Source of the DNA: an uncultured Eggerthellaceae bacterium
Lineage (GTDB): Bacteria; Actinomycetota; Coriobacteriia; Coriobacteriales; Eggerthellaceae
Assembly: GCA_910588095.1 (NCBI GenBank)
Contig: CAJUQH010000004.1
Coordinates: 1 to 64,000, forward strand
Direction of reading: 5' to 3'
DNA length: 64,000 nucleotides
Shown: positions 22,967 to 29,719 of the stretch, one piece after another
How the letters are laid out: each line of letters begins with the position of its first letter
Numbering within the stretch: the stretch's first letter is position 1
The notes under the pieces: model-generated
What the model was told of the DNA's origin: nothing
Seen by the model: only the letters and a program-made list of their open reading frames with translations
Databases searched by the model: none
Program-made: the position numbers and the translations under genes

Positions 22967-25591
22967 TCAGTGAGCTTCCGCCCAATCCTTCCCCGCCGTC
23001 ACGTCCACCAGAAGCGGCACCTTCAGCTCCACGACGCCCTCCATGGCCTCGCGCACCATGGCGCTCAAGCCCTCCACCTCGTCGGGCGGCGCCGAGAAGT
23101 CGAGCTCGTCGTGCACCTGCAGCATGAGCTCGGCCGCGAAGCCGCCGGATTGCAGGCGGTCCATCACCTCGCGCATGGCCAGCTTGATGATGTCGGCCGC
23201 GCTGCCCTGCATGGGGTGGTTCATGGCCGTGCGCTCGCCGAAGCTGCGCTGGTTGCGGTTCTTCACGCGCAGCTCGGGTATGTAGCGCCGGCGGCCGAAC
23301 ATGGTCTCGGCGTAGCCCTTCTCGCGCGCCTGCTCCACCACCTCGTCCAGGTAACGGCGCACGCCCGGGTAGGCGTCGAAGTAGCGGTCGATGATGGCCT
23401 GGGCCTCGTCCACCGCTATGTCGAGGGTCTGGGCCAGGCCGAACGCCTGCTGGCCGTAGACGATGCCGAAGTTCACGGCCTTGGCGTGGGTGCGCAGCTC
23501 GGGCGTCACCTCGTCGAGCGGCACGCCGTGGATGCGCGCGGCGGTGGCGGCGTGGAAGTCGGCGCCGGAGTTGAACGCCTCGATGAGCCCCTCGTCGCCG
23601 GAAAGGTGCGCCAGCAGGCGCAGCTCTATCTGCGAGTAGTCGGCCGACACGAACAGCTGCTCGGGCGCCAGCGGCAGGAAGCACGCGCGTATGTTGCGGC
23701 CGAACTCGCTGCGCACGGGGATGTTCTGCAGGTTGGGGTTCGACGACGACAGGCGTCCGGTAGTGGTCACCGTCTGGTGGAACTGCGTGTGCAGGCGTCC
23801 GTCGGCCAGGCGCAGGGGCGGCAGCGCATCGATGTAGGTGCTCTTTATCTTGGTGAGCTCGCGGTAATGCAGTACCAGCTCGGGCAGCTCGTGCTCCTTC
23901 GCCAGCTCCTTCAGGGTGGTGGCATTGGTGGAGTAGCCCGTGAGGATCTTCTTCTTGGGCTTGAGCCCCAGCACCTCGAACAGGATGCGCTGCATCTGCT
24001 TGGGCGAGTCGATGTTGAACTCCTCGCCCGCCAGCTCGTAGATGCGCGCGGCCAGCTCGTCGATGTCGGCCTGGGTCTCCTTGCCTATCTGAGCCAGGCG
24101 CTCGCAGTCGATGCGCGCGCCCACGCGCTCCATCGAGGCCAGCACCGGCACGAGCGGCAGGTCGATGTCGTCGTAGACCCCCGCCGCGCCCTCCTTGGGC
24201 AGCGCCTCGGCCAGGGCCGGAGCCAGCACACGGGCGGCCACGGCATCGGCCACCGCCGGGTCGAGGTCGGCGGGCACGTCGGGCAACATGCCGCCCAGGT
24301 ACTCCTCGGCCAGGCTCTCGTAGGTGTAGCTCTGCATGGAGGACTTCAGCACGTAGGCGGCCAGGGCCAGGTCGAAGCCATCGGACTTGGCCAGCGTGGC
24401 GTAGGGCACCTCGGTCGGCTTCAGCGTGTCGACCGGGCAGAGCAGATGCATGGCCAGCTTGACGTCCAGGGCGGCGAAGCGCCCCTCCTCGACGATGCGC
24501 GCGAACGCCGCCAGCGCCTCGCCGTCGGTCAGCAGCGCCGTGCCCGCTTCCGTGGAGAAGGCCCCCACGGTGGTGGCGAACAGCTGGTCCTCGTCGCGGG
24601 TATGAAAGCCGATGCCGATGCGCTCGCCCGCGGCCAGGGCGTCGTCGATGAGCGCCTGGGCCTCGGCCCCTTCCCTGACCAGGCCGTAGTCGTCCAGCAC
24701 CAGCAGGTGCCCCTGCTCGGCCCCCGCCATGGCCAGCACGCGCTTCAGGGCGCTGGCCAGCGAGTAGCGGCCGAACACGGCTTCCACCTGGTCTTGGTCG
24801 AAGTCGGGGAAGCTGGCTGCCTCCAGGTCGATGTCGAAGTCGAGGTCGCGCACGATGGTGGCGATGCGGCGGCTCAAGAAGGCAAGGTCCTTGTTCTCGG
24901 CCAGGTTCTGGCCCACCTTGCCGCGCACCTCGTCCACATGGTCGTAGATGCCCTCCAGCGAGCCGAAGCGCTGCAGCAGCTCCGAGGCGCGCTTGGGGCC
25001 CACGCCGGGCACGCCGGGGATGTTGTCGGAGGTGTCGCCCATGAGCCCCAGGTAGTCGGGGAACTGCTCGGGGGTCACGCCGTAGCGCTCGGCCACCTCG
25101 CGCGGGCCCGATATGGTCACGTCGGTTATACCGCGCTTGGTGGTGACGATGCTGGTCAGCGGCGTTGCCAGCTGGCAGGCGTCCTTGTCGCCGGTGACGA
25201 GCAGCGTCTCGTAGCCCAGGGCCTCGTCCCGGGCGGCGATGGTGCCCAGGATGTCGTCGCCTTCCCAGCCCTTCACCTTGATGACCGGTATGTTGAGCGC
25301 GTCCAGCAGCTCCTCGATGATGGGGAACTGGCTGCGCAGCTCGGCGTCCATGGGCGGGCGCTGGGCCTTGTACTGCTCGAGCTCCTCGATGCGGAACTGG
25401 GGCTTGCCCGCGTCGAAGGCGCACACCACGGCGTCGGGCTCGGCGTCTTCGATGAACTTCAGCAGCATCTGCATGAAGCCGAACACGGCGTTGGTGGGCG
25501 TGCCGTCGGGGGCGGCCATGGATGCGGGGATGGCGTGGTAGGCGCGGTGCATGAGCGAGTTGCCGTCGATGACGGCCACCTTCTTGGGCAT
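22967..25591 (-). CDS. polA: DNA polymerase I with degenerate 3'-5' exonuclease domain
   Basis: 874 residues from ATG 25591, preceded by AAGGAA; in-frame codons further upstream are rejected. The 5' nuclease domain (about 1-290) begins KKVAVIDGNSLMHRAYHA. The proofreading domain position (about 295-460) lacks the DxE metal-binding motif: the equivalent segment reads FAALDVKLAMHLL. The polymerase domain has motif A (DYSQIELRLLAHLSGDE), motif B (KAVNFGIVYGQQAFGLA) and motif C (QVHDELDF). It is expected to fill gaps and remove Okazaki RNA primers without proofreading, as in Taq-like polymerases. Confidence 0.95.
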   Translation of the reverse strand: MPKKVAVIDGNSLMHRAYHAIPASMAAPDGTPTNAVFGFMQMLLKFIEDAEPDAVVCAFDAGKPQFRIEELEQYKAQRPPMDAELRSQFPIIEELLDALNIPVIKVKGWEGDDILGTIAARDEALGYETLLVTGDKDACQLATPLTSIVTTKRGITDVTISGPREVAERYGVTPEQFPDYLGLMGDTSDNIPGVPGVGPKRASELLQRFGSLEGIYDHVDEVRGKVGQNLAENKDLAFLSRRIATIVRDLDFDIDLEAASFPDFDQDQVEAVFGRYSLASALKRVLAMAGAEQGHLLVLDDYGLVREGAEAQALIDDALAAGERIGIGFHTRDEDQLFATTVGAFSTEAGTALLTDGEALAAFARIVEEGRFAALDVKLAMHLLCPVDTLKPTEVPYATLAKSDGFDLALAAYVLKSSMQSYTYESLAEEYLGGMLPDVPADLDPAVADAVAARVLAPALAEALPKEGAAGVYDDIDLPLVPVLASMERVGARIDCERLAQIGKETQADIDELAARIYELAGEEFNIDSPKQMQRILFEVLGLKPKKKILTGYSTNATTLKELAKEHELPELVLHYRELTKIKSTYIDALPPLRLADGRLHTQFHQTVTTTGRLSSSNPNLQNIPVRSEFGRNIRACFLPLAPEQLFVSADYSQIELRLLAHLSGDEGLIEAFNSGADFHAATAARIHGVPLDEVTPELRTHAKAVNFGIVYGQQAFGLAQTLDIAVDEAQAIIDRYFDAYPGVRRYLDEVVEQAREKGYAETMFGRRRYIPELRVKNRNQRSFGERTAMNHPMQGSAADIIKLAMREVMDRLQSGGFAAELMLQVHDELDFSAPPDEVEGLSAMVREAMEGVVELKVPLLVDVTAGKDWAEAH

Positions 25592-25711
25592 GGGGGTTCC
25601 TTCGCGAGAATGGGTTCGGGTCATGCCTTGCATTCTACCCCGAACCCGCGCCGGGGAGAACGCGCGGGCGGGCGAAGGCATCGAAACAGCGGAAGCCCCG
25701 GCCGCCAGGCT

Positions 25712-25747
25712 GCTGCGGGAAGGCCGCGGGCGCGGCCGCAGCTTCCC
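25712..25747 (-). terminator. G+C-rich hairpin after the glnR-like gene
   Basis: GGGAAG (25717-25722) pairs with CTTCCC (25742-25747), with an inner GGCCGC/GCGGCC helix (25722-25727/25732-25737). No T-run follows on the minus strand. It is the only structure in the 166-base gap between the regulator and polA and probably ends the glnA-glnR transcript. Confidence 0.4.
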
Positions 25748-25757
25748 GAGCCCAGGG

Positions 25758-26432
25758 CTAGCTGTTCCAGAGATACCCCACGCCGCGCACCGTTTCCAGG
25801 CGCTGCGCCAGCTCGGGGCCCAGCTTGGCGCGCACGCGGCGCACGTGCACGTCCACCGTGCGGCTGCCGCCGTAGTAGTCGAAGCCCCACACGCGCCGCA
25901 GCAGCGCGTCGCGCGAGTAGGTGCGCCCCGGGTGCGTGGCCAGGAAGGCCAGCAGCGCGTACTCGAGGTACGTGAGGTCCAGCGGCTCGCCCGCCACCTT
26001 CACCTGGTAGGTGGCCAGGTTGATGGTCATGTTGTCGATGGTGATGAAGTCGGTGGCGCTGGCCTCGTTGCCGGGCCACAGCAGCTGGCGGATGCGCGCG
26101 GCGCACTCGTCAGCGCAGGCGCCTGCCATCACGAAGTCGGCCTTCACCTGCACGGGCAGCCGCAGCTCGGCCAGCAGCCCCTGGTCAACCACCACGAGCA
26201 TGGCCGCCGAGCCTTCCTCGGCCAGGGCCGCCTCGACCGTGGCCACGTTGGCCAGCGCGTCGCTTTGCGCCTCGTAGATGACCAGGTCGCAGCTGGGGTG
26301 CGTGGCCAGTAGGTTCTTGAACTGCAAGCTGGACCCCGCTGCCACGTCCACGTCGAACCCGGCCAGCACCTGCTGGAACTTGTGGGCGTTGTCCAGGCTG
26401 TCCGCTATGAATATGACCTGCTTGCGCTGCAT
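25758..26432 (-). CDS. glnR: GlnR-like atypical OmpR-family response regulator
   Basis: 224 residues from ATG 26432, which overlaps the glnA stop by one base (TGATG). The C-terminal DNA-binding domain reads PLDLTYLEYALLAFLATHPG... and WGFDYYGGSRTVDVHVRRVR, very close to GlnR of Mycobacterium and Streptomyces as I remember it. The N-terminal receiver domain is degenerate: the phosphorylatable aspartate position is Glu54 (DLVIYEAQ) and the acidic pair is incomplete (IADS). No histidine kinase is adjacent. GlnR is the phosphorylation-independent master regulator of nitrogen genes in actinobacteria; position after glnA strongly supports that role here (inference). Confidence 0.75.
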   Translation of the reverse strand: MQRKQVIFIADSLDNAHKFQQVLAGFDVDVAAGSSLQFKNLLATHPSCDLVIYEAQSDALANVATVEAALAEEGSAAMLVVVDQGLLAELRLPVQVKADFVMAGACADECAARIRQLLWPGNEASATDFITIDNMTINLATYQVKVAGEPLDLTYLEYALLAFLATHPGRTYSRDALLRRVWGFDYYGGSRTVDVHVRRVRAKLGPELAQRLETVRGVGYLWNS

Positions 26433-27775
26433 CAGAGCACCGCCAAGCAGCAATCGAGCTCCCATTCGGTCACGATGCGCTGGTACTCGTTCCATTCAGC
26501 GCGCTTGGCGCGCACCAGGTAGCCATGGATGTGCTCGCCCAGGGTCTCGCGCATGAGGTCGCTCTTGGCGAACAGCTCCACCGCCTCGCCCAGCGTGTCG
26601 GGCAGCGTGCCCACGCCCCGGTCGCGCAGCTCTTGGCGGCTCAGCTTGAACAGGTCGCACGTCTCGGTGGGGGGCGGCAGTTCCAGCTCGTCCTCGATGC
26701 CGCGCAGGCCCGCGGCCAGCATCACGGCGAAGGCCAGGTAGGGGTTGGCCGCTGGGTCGGGGTTGCGCAGCTCCACGCGGCAGGCCTCGGGGCTATGGGG
26801 CCGGTAGCCGGGCACCCGCACGAGCGCGGCGCGGTTGTGCTTGGCCCAGCTGAGGTACGTGGGCGCCTCGGTGCCGCTGGCCAGGCGCTTGTAGGAGTTC
26901 ACGTACTGATTGGTGACCAGGCAGAACTCCGGCGCATATTTCAACAGGCCGGCTATGTAGCGCTTCGCCACCTTCGACAGGTTGTAGCCCGAGGGGTCGC
27001 TCTCGTCGAAGAAGGCGTTGCGGCCCTGCTCGTCGCACAGGCTCTGGTGCACGTGCATGCCCGAGCCCGACTCGCCAGCCAGGGGCTTCGGCATGAACGA
27101 CGCGTACACGCCGTGCTTCATGGCTATCTCTTTCACCACCAGCTTGTAGGTCATCACCGCGTCAGCCATGGAGAGCGCGTCGGCGTAGCGCAGGTCTATC
27201 TCGTGCTGCGACGGCGCGAACTCATGGTGCGAGTACTCCACCGGTATGCCCATCTTCTCCAGGGTGAGCACCGTGTCGCGGCGCAGGTCGCTCGCGTAGT
27301 CGAGCGAGGTGAGGTCGAAGTAGCTGCCACGGTCGAGCACCTCGGTGCCGTTGGCATCCTTGAAGTAGAAGAACTCGAGCTCAGGCCCCACGTTGAACAG
27401 GTAGCCGCGGTCGGCCGCCTTCTGCACCACGCGCGCCAGCACATGGCGCGGGTCGCCTTCGAAGGGGCTGCCGTCGGGCATCTTGATGCTGCAGAACATG
27501 CGCGCCACAGCGTTGGATTCGGGGCGCCAGGGCAGCACCTGGAACGTGGACGGGTCGGGGTAGGCCAGCATGTCGGATTCCTGCGACTCCGAGAAGCCCT
27601 CGATGCAGCTGCCGTCGAAGCCCATGCCGTCGGCAAAGGCGTTCTCGATCTCGCCGGGCACCACCGCGAACGACTTCATGTTGCCCAGCACGTCGGTGAA
27701 CCAGAAGCGCACGAAATGCACGTCGCGACCCTTGATGGTCTTGAGGACGAAGTCTTGCTCGGGGTTTTCTATCAC
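26432..27775 (-). CDS. glnA: glutamine synthetase type I (alpha-type)
   Basis: 447 residues from a GTG at 27775, preceded by AAGGAG six bases upstream. GFDGSCIEGF, ELEFFYFK, EYSHHEFAPSQHEID and SGSGMHVHQSL mark the catalytic core. At 447 residues, and with the adenylylation-site region reading DLFKLSRQE instead of the NLYDLP-type motif, it belongs to the shorter GSI-alpha group, which is feedback-controlled and not adenylylated. It makes glutamine from glutamate and ammonia. A promoter with perfect TATAAT and a GlnR-box-like element lies at 27834-27866. Confidence 0.95.
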   Translation of the reverse strand: MIENPEQDFVLKTIKGRDVHFVRFWFTDVLGNMKSFAVVPGEIENAFADGMGFDGSCIEGFSESQESDMLAYPDPSTFQVLPWRPESNAVARMFCSIKMPDGSPFEGDPRHVLARVVQKAADRGYLFNVGPELEFFYFKDANGTEVLDRGSYFDLTSLDYASDLRRDTVLTLEKMGIPVEYSHHEFAPSQHEIDLRYADALSMADAVMTYKLVVKEIAMKHGVYASFMPKPLAGESGSGMHVHQSLCDEQGRNAFFDESDPSGYNLSKVAKRYIAGLLKYAPEFCLVTNQYVNSYKRLASGTEAPTYLSWAKHNRAALVRVPGYRPHSPEACRVELRNPDPAANPYLAFAVMLAAGLRGIEDELELPPPTETCDLFKLSRQELRDRGVGTLPDTLGEAVELFAKSDLMRETLGEHIHGYLVRAKRAEWNEYQRIVTEWELDCCLAVL

Positions 27776-27833
27776 GCTGGGCTCCTTGGGTCGGCGGCCG
27801 CTGCGCGCCACGGCTCGCGGTTCGGAAGGTTCC

Positions 27834-27866
27834 ATTATAGCGCTCCGCATGTTTCGTCTACATTAC
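27834..27866 (-). promoter_or_regulatory. glnA promoter with candidate GlnR box
   Basis: On the minus strand a perfect TATAAT (27834-27839) lies about 60 bases before the GTG. The -35 position is poor (TGTAGA at 17-base spacing). It is overlapped by GTAAT-N6-GAAAC (27851-27866), which matches the actinobacterial GlnR consensus gTnAC-N6-GaAAC at all but one specified position. This arrangement fits activator-dependent transcription. Confidence 0.6.
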
Positions 27867-27986
27867 GGCGGGGAAAGAAGAGCGCCCAGGGCGCGGGGCC
27901 CCGGGCGGCTCGTTCAGCACGGTTCGGTGCGGTCGGCGGCAGGTCGGCTGGCCTGCCAGCGCCTGCGCCGCTGGAACAGCGGGCTG

Positions 27987-28484
27987 CTACTCGGCTGCGG
28001 CCTCCTCGGACACGGCGTCGAGGTTGGCGTCCTCAGCCACGGCCTCGGCCACAGCGGCCTGGGCCTCGGCCTCGGTCGGCTCGACCTCAGGGGCCTGCTC
28101 CACGGCCTCTTCCTCGGTGGGCTTGGCAGCCTCAGCCTCGGCGGCCTTCTTGGCATACTGGGCGGCACGCTCGGCCTTGGCAGCGGCCTTCGCCTCGCGC
28201 TCGGCCTTACGCTGAGCCTCGGCCTCGGCCTTCTTCGCAGCCTGGGCAGCCTTGCGCTCTGCCTCGCGCTTGGCCACGGCCTCGGTGGCGCTGCCGAAGC
28301 GATCGGCGAAGCGCTGGACGCGGCCGCCGGTGTCGATGAGCTTCTGGGTGCCGGTGTAGAACGGATGGCACACGTTGCAGATGTCGATCTTGAGCTCCGG
28401 CTTCGTGGAGCGCGTGGTGAACGTGTTGCCGCAGCTGCACTTGACGGTGCAATCCACGTACTCGGGATGGATGCCTGGTTTCAT
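27987..28484 (-). CDS. rpmE: ribosomal protein L31 (zinc form) with long acidic/basic C-terminal tail
   Basis: 165 residues from ATG 28484 (GGAGAC upstream); ordinary L31 is about 70. Residues 1-66 are a normal zinc-type L31, with CSC (16-18) and CNVC (36-39) ligands. Residues 67-165 form a highly helical, Ala/Glu/Lys/Arg-rich extension, likely a coiled coil, becoming acidic toward the end. It has its own promoter and structured leader. The 211-base gap to glnA holds the glnA promoter; nothing else is seen there. Confidence 0.93.
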   Translation of the reverse strand: MKPGIHPEYVDCTVKCSCGNTFTTRSTKPELKIDICNVCHPFYTGTQKLIDTGGRVQRFADRFGSATEAVAKREAERKAAQAAKKAEAEAQRKAEREAKAAAKAERAAQYAKKAAEAEAAKPTEEEAVEQAPEVEPTEAEAQAAVAEAVAEDANLDAVSEEAAAE

Positions 28485-28508
28485 TAAGGTGTCTCCTTCA
28501 CTATCATT

Positions 28509-28611
28509 CCTTGGTTCCCGACCAAGGATACCTTCTGCCCTCACACGCGCTTGAGCGCGCCCAAGAACAGGGCAAGCCCGCTAATTCTAGCACAGGCCGC
28601 CGCCCATGCAA
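28509..28611 (-). promoter_or_regulatory. rpmE promoter and hairpin leader
   Basis: -10 TAGAAT (28584-28589) with TTGCAT (28606-28611) 16 bases upstream. Two hairpins follow in the leader: 28546-28550/28555-28559 (CGCGC arms, loop TTGA) and 28509-28515/28521-28527 (CCTTGGT/ACCAAGG). Autoregulatory L31 leader RNAs are known in actinobacteria; whether this is one needs a covariance search. Confidence 0.45.
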
Positions 28612-28651
28612 GGGGCAACTTCAAGCCAGCAATGGGCCATGCCGTGGCTGG

Positions 28652-28680
28652 TTGCTTGCGCTAGCGTAAGACGATATAAT
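28652..28680 (+). promoter_or_regulatory. promoter of the toxin-antitoxin operon
   Basis: -35 TTGCTT (28652-28657), 17-base spacer, perfect -10 TATAAT (28675-28680). The palindrome CGCTAGCG (28659-28666) sits in the spacer, where an antitoxin operator is expected. Confidence 0.65.
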
Positions 28681-28718
28681 TACGTTGTTACTATTTTGAC
28701 TTGCATAGGAGGCGTATC

Positions 28719-28988
28719 ATGGCAACATCGTCGGTCACCATCCGCGTCGACGCCGAGACGAAGAAGGAAGCAGCCCGCATCGCTGACTACTTCGGCTTCG
28801 ACCTGTCTTCGGTCACGCGTGCCTTCTACAAGCAGATAGTCCGCGAGCACCGCATCCCGCTCGACCTGTGCGAGCCGCGCCCTAACGCTGAATCGCGCGA
28901 GAGCATCAAAGAGGCCGAGCGCATCATCAAGGAAGGCGGCAAGGGCTACCAGAGCGCTGGCGATATGTTCGCCGCCATGGGCCTCTGA
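28719..28988 (+). CDS. RelB/DinJ-type ribbon-helix-helix antitoxin
   Basis: 89 residues from ATG 28719, with a strong AGGAGG seven bases upstream. The N-terminus (TSSVTIRVDAETKKEAARIADYFGFDLSSVTRAFYKQIV) is a DinJ/RelB-type ribbon-helix-helix with the beta-strand first; the C-terminal half is the toxin-wrapping region. It would repress its own promoter and neutralise the toxin encoded two bases downstream. Confidence 0.88.
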   Translation: MATSSVTIRVDAETKKEAARIADYFGFDLSSVTRAFYKQIVREHRIPLDLCEPRPNAESRESIKEAERIIKEGGKGYQSAGDMFAAMGL

Positions 28989-28990
28989 CC

Positions 28991-29281
28991 ATGCTGACAG
29001 CGAAATACACCCCGCAATTCGAGCGGGATGCCAAGAAGCTCGCCCGAAAGCATATTGACCTTGCACCGTTATCTGAAGTGGTCGACCTTATCCTCGAAGA
29101 CACCAAAGAGACACGTAAGGCCTTGAAGCAACGCCATAAGATGCATCGGCTCAAAGGCGAATGGGCTGGCAGCGACGAATGCCATGTAGCCAATGCTGGC
29201 GACTGGCTGCTTATCTGGCGCACGGGAAACGGCGTGGCCGTCTTCCAGCGCACCGGCTCTCATGACGAGTTGTTCCGCTAA
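28991..29281 (+). CDS. YafQ-family mRNA-cleaving toxin
   Basis: 96 residues. The RelE-superfamily fold with YafQ-type residues is visible: HKMHRLKGEW, DECHV, DWLLIW and the terminal GSHDELF, which include the catalytic histidines, aspartate and aromatic residue of YafQ. YafQ cleaves mRNA at in-frame lysine codons on the ribosome. It is encoded immediately after its antitoxin. A stem-loop follows the stop codon. Confidence 0.88.
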   Translation: MLTAKYTPQFERDAKKLARKHIDLAPLSEVVDLILEDTKETRKALKQRHKMHRLKGEWAGSDECHVANAGDWLLIWRTGNGVAVFQRTGSHDELFR

Positions 29282-29316
29282 GGAGAATTGAGCTGAAAGA
29301 TCCCCTCAACTCTCCT
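29281..29316 (+). terminator. stem-loop ending the toxin-antitoxin operon
   Basis: AGGAGAATTGAG (29281-29292) pairs with CTCAACTCTCCT (29305-29316) with one mismatch. It is followed by ACTTACCC and so lacks a clean T-run. It may act in both directions. Confidence 0.5.
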
Positions 29317-29318
29317 AC

Positions 29319-29663
29319 TTACCCGATGGCAATGCCGCCCAGAACCTCGTCAAGCAGCGCCGGACCAACTTCCTTCCGCTGGGCGGAATAAGCGCTCAGC
29401 ACCAGGAAGCTGATGGATTCGTCGAAGGCCGGAAAGGCCAGCGCTTCCATACAATACGCATAAAGCTCGCCCCGTGCTATGGCTGACTCCCCCTTCGAGA
29501 GGAAAGCCGGGGTGCCATCCGACAACTCGATATTATCCTTGCCTGCATTGCACCTCTCACAGGGAGGCCAGACGGAGCAACTCGGTTGCTTCGCCATACC
29601 GCTGCCGCTGCGAGCGAGCAGGCGCTTCTTGGCCTGATCGAACATAATGCCGCCGTACCGCAT
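29319..29663 (-). CDS. hypothetical protein, possibly a degraded fragment
   Basis: About 114 residues from ATG 29663; ATG 29645 is an alternative, and neither has a clear ribosome binding site. It carries a cysteine cluster CSVWPPCERC but I recognise no family. It lies 56 bases downstream of the BspA-like gene on the same strand. It may be a remnant; confidence that it is expressed is low. Confidence 0.35.
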   Translation of the reverse strand: MRYGGIMFDQAKKRLLARSGSGMAKQPSCSVWPPCERCNAGKDNIELSDGTPAFLSKGESAIARGELYAYCMEALAFPAFDESISFLVLSAYSAQRKEVGPALLDEVLGGIAIG

Positions 29664-29719
29664 CGCGCCGAAACCGCACCCAGAACCCCTTGTTCCAGAA
29701 AGGCATGCCAACCCCTGCC

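Noticed and set aside
25758-26432. Ordinary two-component response regulator
   Set aside because: The phosphorylatable aspartate is Glu and no kinase is adjacent; the GlnR-type reading fits better.
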